Source of the DNA: Macquaria australasica | Lineage: Eukaryota; Chordata; Actinopteri; Centrarchiformes; Percichthyidae | Direction of reading: 5' to 3' | DNA: 64,000 nt | NCBI GenBank assembly: GCA_005408345.1 | Contig: SEMN01000062.1 | Span: 1,139,085-1,203,084 of the forward strand | Shown: positions 1 to 11,248 of the stretch, one piece after another | Numbering within the stretch: position 1 is the first letter of the stretch | Layout of the letters: each line of letters begins with the position of its first letter | The notes under the pieces: model-generated | What the model was told of the DNA's origin: nothing | Database searches by the model: none | Seen by the model: only the letters and a program-made list of their open reading frames with translations | Position numbers and translations under genes: made by a program

Positions 1-2160
1 GGTTATGTTTCTCCATTTGTATTTTTTTGGTTTTTGATTGCAGTCTTTTTACCTTCAAAACGTTTTTGCTTTGCCTGCTTTGCTTGTCTCACTGCAAAAA
101 GAAAAGTAAAAAAAAAAAAGGAACACTTCTGACTTTGACAAAAAGCAGAAAAAAGCTAGGATTTTTAAATGTGCAAAAAGCAATAGTTTAGGTAAAACTG
201 TTGACAGTTTCTTGAGTCTTTCTTATCTGTTGAACAAAAAGCAGCCTACAGGTGGCATATTTTATACCAAAGATAAAGAAACTAGTTAGTGAAGAGATCT
301 TCCTTATGTTGCTTTTTCTTTATTTTTACACCTCTGAAACTGAGATTTTTCTTGCTTGTCATGCTGTTGGTGTGTGAGATGATTTTATCAGTGACTGAGA
401 ACATGCAGTAGGTCTTAAACACAACTGCCTCAACCAGAAGAGTGTGCTCTGGGATGTTTTGTTTGTCCAGTGATCATGGTAATGATCTAAAGTGGTTCTG
501 TAACATCTGTCAAGAAACCAGACACCCTGTGGTGTGGAGAAAGTGGAGGAGGTAGGTATATTATTGGGAATAAGTTGGTATATTTTTATTTTAGTGGTGA
601 AGAGGCTAGAAATGCATTATATCCAGCGGAATATTGGTGTGTGCTTTTTAAACTTGTGTATGCACCCAACAACACCCTCTTTAGGCTGCATTACCAATCT
701 CTAATCCTAACTGCCGACACTGAGATGCTGTAACTCATTATGATGGCTAGCCAAAATGCTCTAGGTTTAATCATTTTGAAATGCGTAGTCTCAGTCCATA
801 CAACATACTGTTTTACGCCACTGTCTTGCCAAACACAAGCCATTTAAAATGTGAGCAGGGCGCTGATCTCTGTTAGAGGAAAGGGCATTTCTGTTGAACA
901 AAATCCTTTCAGCTTATGTATATTCTAAACGGACAAGGAGCGATATTTTGTTTTCCTTTTTCTTTTTGTGTTGCCTTTTTTTTGTGTGTCTTTTTTGAGA
1001 ATTGATTATGATGTGTGAGCTGCTAAACACTTTTCATTAATGGGGATTTAGGTTGTCTTGTGTTGGGGTGGGTGTGGAAGAGGTATACCCTCAGAATGAC
1101 AGTAATTGACCATTTTAAGCCAAGATATAAAAAGACAGTTGTTATCCACGAGTGCGTAAAAGGCATCCTACAAGTCTTGTGCCTCCTTTCAAGTGAAAGA
1201 AGAGACATGTTCCTGGTGGCAGCCCTCGGAAAACACAGCAAATATGAGAATATTATTCTCTTCTTAGATAGGTCATATCTGGAAATAAGAATCTGCATTA
1301 TTTGTACTGAGTAAGAGGGCATCAGCCGAGAGCAAAAACAACAAATAAAACACTGAATGGCTGGCTGACGCTGGCTCTGAGGTCACAACCTTGAAGCCCC
1401 ACCTACCTGACCCTCTACCAATGAAAGGAATCTAATGGAGACGGAGGAACGGATAGACACAGAGAAAAAGCATGGTTCAACCAAAATCAAGCAGATACAA
1501 ACCTCTATGGGAAAATAAATTATTAAAAGAAGAGAGAAAGTAGAGAAAGCGAGAACAAAAGTAATATTTATGAGATCTTTTTTGTACAGGTGTGTAAAAG
1601 AAGATGCAACAGAAATAACTTTGATGATGCTATTTTTTTATTTGCTTGGTCACATGCCTCCCATGTCTTTCAAATTGTGATTCTGAGAGTGTCTGTAGAA
1701 CCAGTGGATATTGCTGTAGTTTCAAATGTCTCTTTTCTTTTTGTTTTCTTTTTAGACAAATCTTTCAATAAAAAAAAAAAAATGTTTCAAACAGTCAATA
1801 CTCATCTTGCGTATTCTGCAGGTACAACGCAGTACCACTAGAGTGCAATGTAGTACACAGTATGAGATAGGGGATAAAAGGTTAGCGGAGGAAGAGCTGC
1901 GTGTGTTTGTGTGATTTTAACAAGTCACCAGGGATTTTACACTTGCTCAGTTGATGCAGATGAAACAGAGGCATTTAGATTTAAACAGGCTTAGTCATAC
2001 TTTAATATCTCCTCTGTTAATTAACACATTAGATTTGAAGAAGGTATTAAACTAAATAACGTGCTGAGCTCAGGTAATTTCATCAGAGAGGTATGTTGTG
2101 ATGTAACACGGTAGCCAAAGTCTCACAAAACAGCCACAAAAGGTACAGTTAGTAGATATG
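1..2160. other. Gene-free region downstream of the entpd3-like gene
   Basis: I find no exon with splice sites, no conserved protein and no RNA gene here. The open frames are short and look like chance. The region is AT-rich with short A and T runs, for example an A tract near 1770-1782. It lies beyond the presumed 3' end of the minus-strand NTPDase gene. Confidence 0.5.
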
Positions 2161-3914
2161 TTTATTATATACTGAACAGAGAGAGAATTATTATAAAAAC
2201 AGGACTAATACAGTCAGTGCATTACATGAGAATCATGCATAATTCTCTCCAGTGCAAAGACAACAATATTACTGAAAAAGCTACCCAAGTAGAGTACCAT
2301 GTATACAGAATGTCAAAAGACGCAAACACACACACACATTTTTATTCATGCTGTTTTCAGTCAGAAGTGATGAATATCGCTGTGAAGAAATCACTTTCTT
2401 TTGCTATAGAATGAAATGTTTTGTAATTCATCTTGAGAAAACTCACTCTTTTAACAATACCATAAAAAGGGCAGTACAATAATAGGAAGTTCTTATTTTC
2501 TAATACTTGCCAGTCACCTACCAATTAAATGTTTTGGATGAACTCATCAATTGTGTTTCATACACAGCTCAGACAGTCCGATTCATTGCTCCCTCTCAGC
2601 CATGCATCTAGACTTGGTGTTGGTAATGGTTGGTAAAGGGGTTCTGTTGCTGACTGAATGGAGACAATACCAAAATATGTCTAATGAACACACTGTCATC
2701 AATGCTTGTAGCCTTTGAGTGACACAACCAGATATCTTTCATTACTTGCTGTCAACAACACTGAGTGTAGATTACACTGAAGACTGGAAATGTGTGGAAT
2801 GTCTGTGTTGACAGGACTTATCCTCAACACTATATTTAATTCTCTGGTGTAGTTCTCTCAAACTAAACTCCACTGACTTATCTTTAGACCTCAACCTCCG
2901 GTGTAACCACTTATGTATATCTAATATTTATCCAACAATACTCTGTTCTTTAAGTAAAGAATGAAAACCTTCCCAGGGCTGGAACAACACAATGTTAGTA
3001 TATAAATATGATGTATTTAATTGGAAAAAAACAACACTTATTAAACTAAATAATTTTCAGTGACCAGTTGGCTGCTGTCCCAAACAAAATGTATTTAAAT
3101 CTATTCATTAATTGCAAATAGACTGTTAAAGAAATGACTTTATGTGACATGTATTTAGTTTGCAAAATCATAATGAAGCAATGGCACATTACACATTCAA
3201 CACGTTATTAGGGAGGTTTTCATTCAGTTAATGTGGAGTATTGTTGTGTACTTCTGAGTATATACACAATATAAAATACTACAATAAAGCCTTGGCAAAG
3301 TGCAATCATTTTGTATGTAAAGCATTTCCTTTCAGTGCAATGACTATGGTACAGGGAAAAAAGATAATCAATCAGTGAGTGAATAGCTCATGCTTTTGCC
3401 TGACGGTCCATGTGTGTATGTGAGCACGCAAGTGTAAATGCTCATTTTAAGATTACACAATGGGTGCTCTTTCATCATTTGTGCGCTATCCAGGTAATCC
3501 TTGTATCCCCCTTTTGCCTGAAAAACAAGATTTCCTTTTGGTAGAGATGGAAAGAGTTGATGTAAAAAGATCCCATTACTTATGTGAGCTTCCCTGAGGT
3601 ACAACAGTAGTGTTTTAATACTTTTAGAGTGTTTTTGTCTCAATAAAACCTGTTTGACATCTGATGCTAGCTCAAAGACTCAAACATACAATCAGGATAC
3701 ACAGTGAGATTTCATTTTGAGGCTCTTACTTCAAATTGAAACAGACGGCAGTAAATGGCTCAGGCTGAAAAATAAAATAAAAAAACATTTTCATTAGTAA
3801 CTTTCAGTACAAGGGCCTTGGCACATGCAACTGTAGCGCTCTCCAGCTGCTTACAGGATTACAGCAGCCCCCAAGGCTTACAATGGCAGTTCATTCCCTT
3901 TGTAACTTGCTCTC
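2161..3914 (-). other. Probable 3' untranslated region of the entpd3-like gene
   Basis: This follows the TGA stop at 3915-3917 on the minus strand. Reverse-strand AATAAA signals occur at 2343-2348 and 2161-2166, so either could end the transcript. No other coding exon is visible. The exact end is inferred and needs transcript data. Confidence 0.3.
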
Positions 3915-4103
3915 TCAGTAGCAGGTGCGAATGAGGATGATGAAAACTAAGACAACAGTTATAATGGTTAGTGCTGAAAATAGAAAGATAAGTCCGGCAA
4001 AGACGGAGTTTGTCATGGGGGGGATTTCTTTCACTTCAGACGGGATCATGTTGGACATACTCAGCATGTAGCCCAAACTCCAACCTATGCTGGTTTTCTT
4101 TAT
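3915..4103 (-). CDS. entpd3: entpd3-like coding exon 9 (last)
   Basis: Encodes residues 439-500 and the TGA stop. It carries ACR5 (GWSLGYML), then the C-terminal transmembrane segment and a short tail ending RTCY. The acceptor is CTTTAG|ATA. Confidence 0.9.
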   Translation of the reverse strand: MKKTSIGWSLGYMLSMSNMIPSEVKEIPPMTNSVFAGLIFLFSALTIITVVLVFIILIRTCY

Positions 4104-7100
4104 CTAAAGAGAAGAGAAGAGAAGAGATTTCCCATGTTCTCACTGTGAATTTGCATGATGTACACCATGTTGTTTCAGTGGTTCATGCTGCCAGTCAGCT
4201 AATACATCACTGCATGTCTAGAGAAGTTGAGAATATCAAAACAGCCCTGTCGTGAAGCTCTAGGGCTAAAGATGAGTCATAACACCCAAAGAACATTCCT
4301 GTAAAGAATCCAAGTCTGTTTTGTAACCTCCTCTAAAGGGACCTACCAACCGCCAGATTCCCAGACACCCCAAAGGCACTAAACAGCACACATAGCACAC
4401 TAACTTTCTTGTTGGTAGGATTGGAAATTGGGAGCATTGCCAGCTTTTGAGGAACATTCTTGTGATCAAATTTAAAGGGTCTCATGCAATTTGGAAACTG
4501 CGGCTGTAATTCATGACTTTTTAACAGCTGCTGTCTTTCTTTATGACTCATGAGTGACACTCTTGAGACCAGGAATCCCCGTCCATTGAGGGAGTTCCAT
4601 TGTGAAAGATGCTCCGTACCCTCGGGGCATCCCAGAGTGATACATTGCCTGCTTTTCACTCTGGCCTCAACCTCTTGATTGCAGATGATTGGTATGTCAG
4701 CCATCCATCTTTAATGGGCCCCAGTGGGTGGCCCACTTGTGTATGTTAAACGCTGTTAAACACCTTTGTGTGAACATCAGGGACTGTTGCCAGCTAAAGC
4801 ACAGCAGCTCTCATCAAAATGCCATAAACGTATTCTGACGATTATATTCTTAAAGGTTGGGTAGACAGTATTGTTATGGCGTCATTGGCCAACAAATCCA
4901 TATTAACCGTGCAGCATATAGTAATTTAAGTGGTCTGAGAGCAAAACTCTACTTCAGCCCCTCCTCTTGGCTCTGTTTTCAGGCTTCAGAAAATCTATCC
5001 CGTGACGGGAGACTTTAGCCATCACAGAGAGACGATGCGTTTGTATTGGCTGTTCTCCAAATGCAGACGCGCATACACGTCCCTTCAGATGGTGAAAGCC
5101 TGATTTAATGGTGGAAAATCCTGCCGAAAATCCTGCAACTTGTGATAAATTTCCAATACTTTCTTTGCCTGCAGCAACAGCGTCCCTCCACACGGAGCTT
5201 CAGCTCATTAGCTCAAATTGTGGGTTTGGTGGGAGGGGCTTAGCAGAGTGATACGAGGCAGCAGAGAGAGAGGCGGAAGGTTTTGCTTAGGTTGCACAGA
5301 TTTTGTCTACCCCAGCTTTAATTTACTCCTTTATATAATCTGAGCATTATTTTTTGCGAGAATATATGAACACAGAATAAATAGAGTGGATATGTATTGG
5401 CCTCATAGCTGTGTAAAGGACAGCAGAAGGCAGTAGTGGGAGCAAGGAGTGTCGTGGTGAAAATTATGTTGTTTTTTGTTCAACCAACCTCTTTTTCGAA
5501 GTGAATGTTTTCCCAGGTCTCTTTGTCAAACTTGTATCCATCTGCCAGCAAAGTCAAGACATAGTGACCTGAATAACAGTAAGTCTTTAGGAATCTGTCA
5601 GAGATCAATGTCTTTTCTTTCCTCAGCTGAAAGGAAGAGAAACAAAGATCAGAGTGTAGCCTGTGATTAGGAAGAATGACACAAATGAAAATCAAGACTG
5701 ATTTCAATTTACAGTTCAGATAAGATCAAATAAAACTTCATCCATCCAGAAGACATTTTTTTGAAAACAGCTGCAAAGACATTTACACAGGCACATAGAA
5801 AAATATCAACTTCAGATACAATCGGGCGCTGAATGTAGCCTTTGGCAGAAATATTCTTTAAGTACTTTTTCTCTTGTTTAAATTCTCCAAATAACTTAAC
5901 TGATCATTATAAAACAATAACCCTATAGAGACAGAGCGCATCGCACTTTACGAAACCATGCCCACTGGAGGGAAAACAATTGTCGCCACAATATGCAACC
6001 AAGGGTTGAAACGCTAACAAAATGCCTGTAGCTAGCTAAAAACATTTGATTTAAGCATGGTAAAGGATTATTTTAGCACCCTGTGTCTACCTGAGAGGAA
6101 AAGATACACTGACAAACTCAATATTGTCGGTCTGTCTCGGTGTCCCTTCTCAAGCTAAGTTACTGTAGTTAGCACTTAGCATAAAACATAAACATAAAAC
6201 TGCATAGCTTTCTGATTTAGCCACATTCCACTACACAAGTTGCATACTGTCAAAAATGTTTTAGCTTAACTTACAGCAGTATAGTTAGCCTAAAACTGAC
6301 ATTTAGGATATTTGACTTAGGCTACCAGTGACAAAATGCTTGCTGTACATGTAGACATACTGAATGTCAGGATCCCACAGTGTTCCCATTCTTCCTCATG
6401 TCTGTATCCACTTTTGTCTTCTTAAAAGCTCAGTTTTGGGTTCGGCAGCTTATAAAAACTTAGTTCTGGGTTCTTTACCCTGTTGGCAGTGCATCCCACC
6501 ACACAGCACCTTTTAGGCATGTTTCTGTGGTTTGTTAGCAGACCAAAGTGACAAGGAGCCACCTTCACGCAATATAAAGTCAGTGGAGAGCGATGAATTG
6601 TTTTCCCCTCTCCGGTGTGGGCGGGACTTAATTGCGCTCTGTCTCTATACCGAGTGTTTGTATGTGTAAGTCGATTGCATATAGTTTTTATTTAGTAAGT
6701 TAAGTTGCAGGTAAGTGCAGTTTTTGACATCATGTTTTAATGGGAGCACCAACACTAAATCACACATAGAAGAAAATGCTTTCACACAGCTTGGCACACC
6801 TCAGGCAGTGATCTCAAAGCAGGTATTAGGAAAAAACACTCTCTTTCTTGATGAGTAAAACGATTGTGGAATGTGGTTGGCCATTGTGCTATAAGTGGTG
6901 GTGTTAGCTGCTCCACTTAGTGTATAAAAAGAATTTTTGTTTCTATGTTTGTGTGTGCTTCTTTCTTTATTTGTTGCTGTTTTTCTTTCCGACATTTTTG
7001 CACATCCCAACATTCACTTTGTTGCTACATTTTTTTTTTGTCTGGAATTCTCTTTCTTCTCATCTCATGCTCTCCATCCTCCCGTTCCACCTTTTTTCCT

Positions 7101-10100
7101 CCTATTATTGCTATAGCTGTATACCAATTGGAAGACCTTACCACTGTCCAGTGTGTGTGGCAGAATTTCCTAACTGAGGCGTTGAATTGATCGAGATCTT
7201 GTTTGCCATTCACCTGCACCGCCCTAGAAGTGAAGAAGAATCCTGCATATGCCTGTCAGGAACAGAAGAAACATATAGTAAGTTGTTTTTCCATCTTCAT
7301 CTCTCCTCTTGCATGTGTTCTATTTGCATGTTTGTGTTACCATAAACTCTCCAGTGACAGGTGGCTGCTCGACCCCGTTGAAGGAACACTGGGATGACGA
7401 GCAAGTCTTGAAATCAAATATGGACTTCACTATGCTCCCGCACTTGTCTGAGTTGGCGCTTCCCACCATGAAGAGCTCTTGATCTGGGTTGTAGCTTCTT
7501 GGCTTCTGTGTGCACGCTGTGTCATAAATGGCCGAGGCATTCATGGTGATGTTGAAGCCTTCAGGGAAGCAGGGGTTAAGAATGTAGGCTGGGTCAGATG
7601 ATTCCTGGAACATTAAGAGGAGAAAGAAAATGTATAAAGAAGGAATGGGGGATGAGGAGGAAATAAAAAAATATATAAGAAAGAGAGGGACAGGAAGAGA
7701 CATGGGAGGATGAGATAAGAGGGAAGAGTTTTACAGTATTACTTATGCATTTACAGACACCATCTTTATGTATACAGTATAAACCATGACTTATTTACTT
7801 GAATTATACATTCTCACATACATATCCTGATGTAAATACTTTAAAGTTAACATTTTATACCAGGACCCTGCTGCAAATGTATACCCATAATGTATTCTCA
7901 CAGCACAGCATGTTTCTCTAGCTACAATTGCTATTAGTTTCAAGAATGAAGCTATAAGCTGCCAGAAATAATGCATTTTCTCACAGACTAGCTTGACGAC
8001 ATTCACGGTCCGATCAATATTCTTAATGACATAATGCATTCTTGTCTGGTCTCCCTATGCCTGTTAGCAACTCATGAACAGCAGTGTTCACTAATCAATT
8101 CTTAACTCGGCATTAATGGATTTTGACCTGCACATGTATGCAAAAAAAGCACACCATTCCCCACTGCCACGTGCACCATGCATACAAGCACTTAAACATG
8201 ACCATAGACACACATGCTGTACAGGAAGCAAGCACAGAAAAGAACCACCACCCTTATAGCACCCGGGAGATATGACCTACAATGGTAGACACAATTTCTT
8301 CTGTACACACACACAAACATACGTGCAAAAGACGAAAAGAAAAGCTGTGTACCTGGACTATTTTGTCCAGAATCATCTTCTCAGCCTCATTTTTGCCATA
8401 GCAGAGGAAACTGTGTGTGTAGACATTGTAGGGGTAACCGTACAGTTTGACATGCATGTAGTCAGCCCCCCTGAGATCACCCTGGACTGCAAAGGCAATC
8501 TGTGTTGATGCTCCCCCAAGGTCCATGGACCCTACAGTATTTGCCCCTTCTGGGCGTACATAGGTGTTCCACAGGTTTTTCTGCAAATATAATGGAAAGG
8601 GTTAGTTTATGATGAACCATCCGATGGCCATGTTTGTGAAAAAACATTCTTTTTTCCTTTTTTTTTTCCACATTTAAAGGGACAAGTACACTTTGACCTA
8701 CAAAGACCAGGTAAAACAATGACAGTGTCTTACCTCTAGGAAGTTTCCCATGAGGTAGTTGACAGTGATCCACCCATACAGCCCTTCTTCTTGACCAGAA
8801 ATGATGGAAGCATTTTGGAAGTTGAATGGCAAAGATCTCAGGTATTCACTGAGACTTGCCAGGACTTCATTGGACCTCTGTTCATCCATCTCACTTAGCA
8901 AAACAGAAAAAGGAACACAATTACAGATCTTACTGATTCCGTCTTTCATTGCTACTGACCACTCCTGTTTCCAGTGTCAGTAAAGGAATAGCATTGATAT
9001 TTTGGAAAATACACTTTTTCACTTTCTTGCAGAGAGTTAGATAAGCAGATTGATACCACTTTCATGTCTGTAAGCTACTTATGAAGCTAGAGCTAGCCAG
9101 GAGACGGTTACCTTAGCTTAGCATAAAGACTGAAAGCAAGGGGAAACAGTTAGCCTGGCTCTGTTCAAAGGTAACAAAAATCCTAGCCTATCAGCAACTT
9201 TAAAGCTCACTGATTAACACATTTTACAAAAAGAAAAAAAACACAGTCACTTCTTGGAGTATTGTCACTGTGAGGTTACCTTGAGGAAGTCACTTTACCT
9301 TTGGACAGAGCCAGCTGTTTCCCCCTCCTCCTAGTCGTTATGCTAAATTAATCTAAGCCAATCGTCTCCTCGCTCTAGTTTCATATTTACCGTACAGATA
9401 TAAGAGTGGCAGCAATCTTCTCATCTAACTCTCTGCAAGAAAATGCACGTAATAAGCGCATTTCCCAACATCAATAATAACATCCTTAGGATTTAAACTA
9501 AGAATTAACTCACGTCTGCATATGGAATCTTTAGACTTAGACTCTATGAAATGAAGGCAAGCCTGGGCTCTGAAATAAACTTCCTGTAGAGATTAAATCA
9601 TCAACATACAGTATGTATCCACTTTTAAAAAACATTTAGAAACATGTTTTTTAGGATGACATTTTTATTTGCTCACCTTGTTTTACCCACTGTATTTTGT
9701 TCTTGATCTTTTTTGTGCACTGCTATGTTTCAATAGTTATTTTATTGTTTTTAAGTTTGCTTCATTTATCTTGCTTTCATTGCCTCGTGAAGCACTTTCT
9801 AACATTTGTTTTGAAAAGTGCTATATAAATAAACGTATTATTATTATCATTATTATTTAATGCTCGGTAAGCATCTCATTGAACTACCCACTACTGTGAG
9901 AAGAGTAGACCCTTGAGCTCTTGAATTTTGCCCCAGCCTGCATTCTAAACATGTTTTTACTGCTGGGGCTTCCTGGTGACTCAGAGGGCTTTGGGGAAAA
10001 TCATGTGGAGCATGAATGGAGTTAAATTCCTCTGATCCTTCCTGTCACTCTCCAATACATCATAAGTAATGCCAAGAGAATTCCCTAAATCTAACTTATT

Positions 10101-11245
10101 TCGACACTTTCTTACTGTAGCAGTCTCATTCCAGCAGTAGCTCCCAGAAAGAGAGGTGTGGTTTTGTGTTTTTCAGCAGGAACGGCTTTGGTGATGTTGT
10201 CCATGCAGCTTTTGAATGCTTTCCATGATGCAGCATCTTTCTGTGGGTCAACTTTCATCTCTGAGATACCATTACCTGTGGGCACAAGGCCAAAAACCAA
10301 ATCATATTCTTAAGTACAGGCACTAAAAACACAAAGTAAAATGCTCGAGTTAATGTATTTCTAACATTTTTAACTTGGTCAGTTAAATAAAGGCTGATGG
10401 AGTATGTTTCAAATTTCAAAATGCTCACTAAGCTTTGGCTTTCATCATTCTCTTCATTACATTTTTAACTCAATTCTAGAAAACGTAGAACTTTTACATA
10501 CATAACCTGCAATGTGCTCTTCTCATTGTAGAAACTATGACTCACCAGCAACTCTGCAGTTCATTTTCTCAACCACCACTCCTGTTTCATTCTCCTTCTC
10601 CCCTGGCCACTCATACAGGTGCACATTGGAACGAGATGAACCCGAGTCTATCACTATGCCATACTGAAGAGAAGAAGAAAGGGGGGAAAAATCATGTTAA
10701 CAGAGTCACATTTTTCATTTGGTCTATCTGATTGCACTTCTTACCTTGATTAGTAAAATATCTAAAAGCCCTAATTGATGTTAATCTGACAAAAAGATAA
10801 GACTATAAAGATTGTATTAAAGTAGGCTGCTGTGACACCCAGCAACCATTTAAAAAAACCCACATGATCCACCAGGACCTCCATTCATCGCCAAGCTGAC
10901 TGAAAACCCCTGACCCTGACATCTGGACAACATCTGGCTTGACATTCACAACTGAGAGTATGTGGGAGCTGAAGTATGTGTTTGCACACAGGTCTCTTTG
11001 TGTTTTGAGAACTGTTATATACTTTTACTTTGTTAAAGTGACAAAGGTCTACAGCCAGATAGTAAGTGCCTACATGTGTATGTGTGCATCCATTGGATAT
11101 ATGTGTTCACCTCTAACGGGTACTCCTTAGACCTCCAGGTGTCCTGGATGACGGAAACAGCAACAAGGGCAGCAACACTGGCCAAGAGGAGAAGCACCAC
11201 TCCTGATATGCGACACTTGTAGCCCATTTGCTGTTTGGAAGCCAT
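3915..11245 (-). CDS. entpd3: Ectonucleoside triphosphate diphosphohydrolase, NTPDase3-like (whole coding span, nine exons)
   Basis: This cell-surface ecto-enzyme hydrolyses extracellular ATP and ADP and so controls purinergic signalling. The nine exons join in frame to exactly 500 codons, the usual family size. The protein has an N-terminal membrane segment (about residues 14-34), a large extracellular part and a C-terminal membrane segment (about 473-496). All five apyrase conserved regions are visible: DSGSSRS (ACR1, alanine replaced by serine), LGATAGMRLL (ACR2), SGQEEGLYGWIT (ACR3), DLGGASTQI (ACR4) and GWSLGYML (ACR5). ENTPD3 is favoured over ENTPD1, 2 and 8 by the blocks NYLMGNFLEKNLW, LYGYPY, NEAEK and HFEKE. 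I made that comparison from memory, so the paralogue call is less certain than the family call. All introns are GT-AG. The start is the ATG at 11245, followed by a membrane anchor. Confidence 0.85.
4854..5317. mobile_element. MITE copy 1, TTAA-flanked (piggyBac-like), in entpd3-like intron 8
   Basis: A 464-bp non-coding element with inverted ends: AGGTTGGGTAGAC at the left, and AGCTGGGGTAGAC reading inward from the right. It is flanked on both sides by TTAA (4850-4853 and 5318-5321), the target duplication expected of piggyBac-type transposases. A second copy in the opposite orientation lies at 40977-41450. They share the ends plus internal blocks such as the 'ACCACTTGAATTACAATATGC'-like stretch (reverse orientation here) and the 'GGTTTTGC..AGGTTGCACAGATTTTG' stretch. 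No transposase is present. Confidence 0.85.
5489..5626 (-). CDS. entpd3: entpd3-like coding exon 8
   Basis: Encodes residues 393-438 (LRKEKTL to IHFEKE). The acceptor is TTTCAG|CTG. The donor GAG|GTTGGT is weak: T rather than A or G at +3. If it is not used, the reading frame adds Val-Gly and stops at once, losing ACR5 and the C-terminal anchor. Confidence 0.88.
5924..6649. mobile_element. Long-TIR MITE in entpd3-like intron 7
   Basis: A 726-bp element bounded by inverted TATAGAGACAGAGCGC at both ends. The inverted similarity continues inward for roughly 65 bp: 'cccactggagggaaaacaat' on the left answers 'attgttttcccctctccggtgtggg' on the right. There is no coding capacity. The target duplication is unclear, so I do not assign a superfamily. 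Confidence 0.8.
7142..7252 (-). CDS. entpd3: entpd3-like coding exon 7
   Basis: Encodes residues 356-392 (begins AYAGFFFTS, ends FCHTHWTV), matching the 'GFYYT ... FC' part of the family. The acceptor is TGACAG|GCA and the donor is GTG|GTAAGG. Phase 0 on both sides. Confidence 0.88.
7341..7604 (-). CDS. entpd3: entpd3-like coding exon 6
   Basis: Encodes residues 268-355. This cysteine-rich ectodomain segment has family-typical NPCFPEGF and CSFNGVEQPP blocks and an N-glycosylation site (NITMN). The acceptor is TTCCAG|GAA and the donor is ATG|GTAACA. Phase 0 on both sides. Confidence 0.92.
8353..8580 (-). CDS. entpd3: entpd3-like coding exon 5
   Basis: Encodes residues 192-267 with ACR4 (DLGGASTQI) and the YTHSFLCYGKNEAEK segment. 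The acceptor is TTTGCAG|AAA and the donor is CAG|GTACAC. It is a whole-codon exon, phase 0 on both sides. Confidence 0.92.
8734..8893 (-). CDS. entpd3: entpd3-like coding exon 4
   Basis: Encodes residues 138-191 with ACR3 (SGQEEGLYGWITVNYL), including the catalytic-base glutamate region. The acceptor is GCTAAG|TGA and the donor is GAG|GTAAGA. The acceptor was chosen because it keeps frame with exon 3 and gives the expected spacing to ACR3. Confidence 0.88.
8985..9485. mobile_element. Foldback-type MITE in entpd3-like intron 3
   Basis: Roughly 80-bp arms at 8985-9065 and 9400-9485 are inverted copies of each other; both contain CTTTCTTGCAGAGAGTTAGAT or its complement. An inner pair (TTAGCTTAGCATAAAGACTG and its degraded complement near 9345) extends the fold. 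I recognise this as a very common teleost non-autonomous DNA element. No open frame is present. Confidence 0.8.
9690..9860 (+). mobile_element. 3' tail of a LINE-like retroelement
   Basis: The segment ends in 'gaaaagtgctatataaataaacgtattattattatcattattatt'. This is the typical 3' end of many fish retroelement tails: a short stem sequence, then simple ATT repeats. No reverse transcriptase remains, so the copy is heavily 5'-truncated. Its family is not assigned. Confidence 0.6.
10116..10275 (-). CDS. entpd3: entpd3-like coding exon 3
   Basis: Encodes about residues 85-137, ending with ACR2 (LGATAGMRLL). The acceptor is CCCACAG|GT and the donor is CA|GTAAGAAAG, which leaves two bases for the next exon. 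Confidence 0.9.
10546..10663 (-). CDS. entpd3: entpd3-like coding exon 2
   Basis: Encodes residues 46-84 plus one base, with apyrase conserved region 1 (IDSGSSRSNVHLYEW). The acceptor is CTTCAG|TAT and the donor is G|GTGAG. Family members normally carry DAGSS here; this copy reads DSGSS. Confidence 0.9.
11111..11245 (-). CDS. entpd3: entpd3-like coding exon 1
   Basis: Encodes residues 1-45: a short cytoplasmic tail and the N-terminal transmembrane segment (GVVLLLLASVAALVAVSVI). The exon itself starts at 11248, after an AACAG acceptor, so only three untranslated bases precede the ATG. The 5' leader must therefore come from an upstream exon. The donor is GAG|GTGAAC, phase 0. Confidence 0.85.
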
Positions 11246-11248
11246 TTC

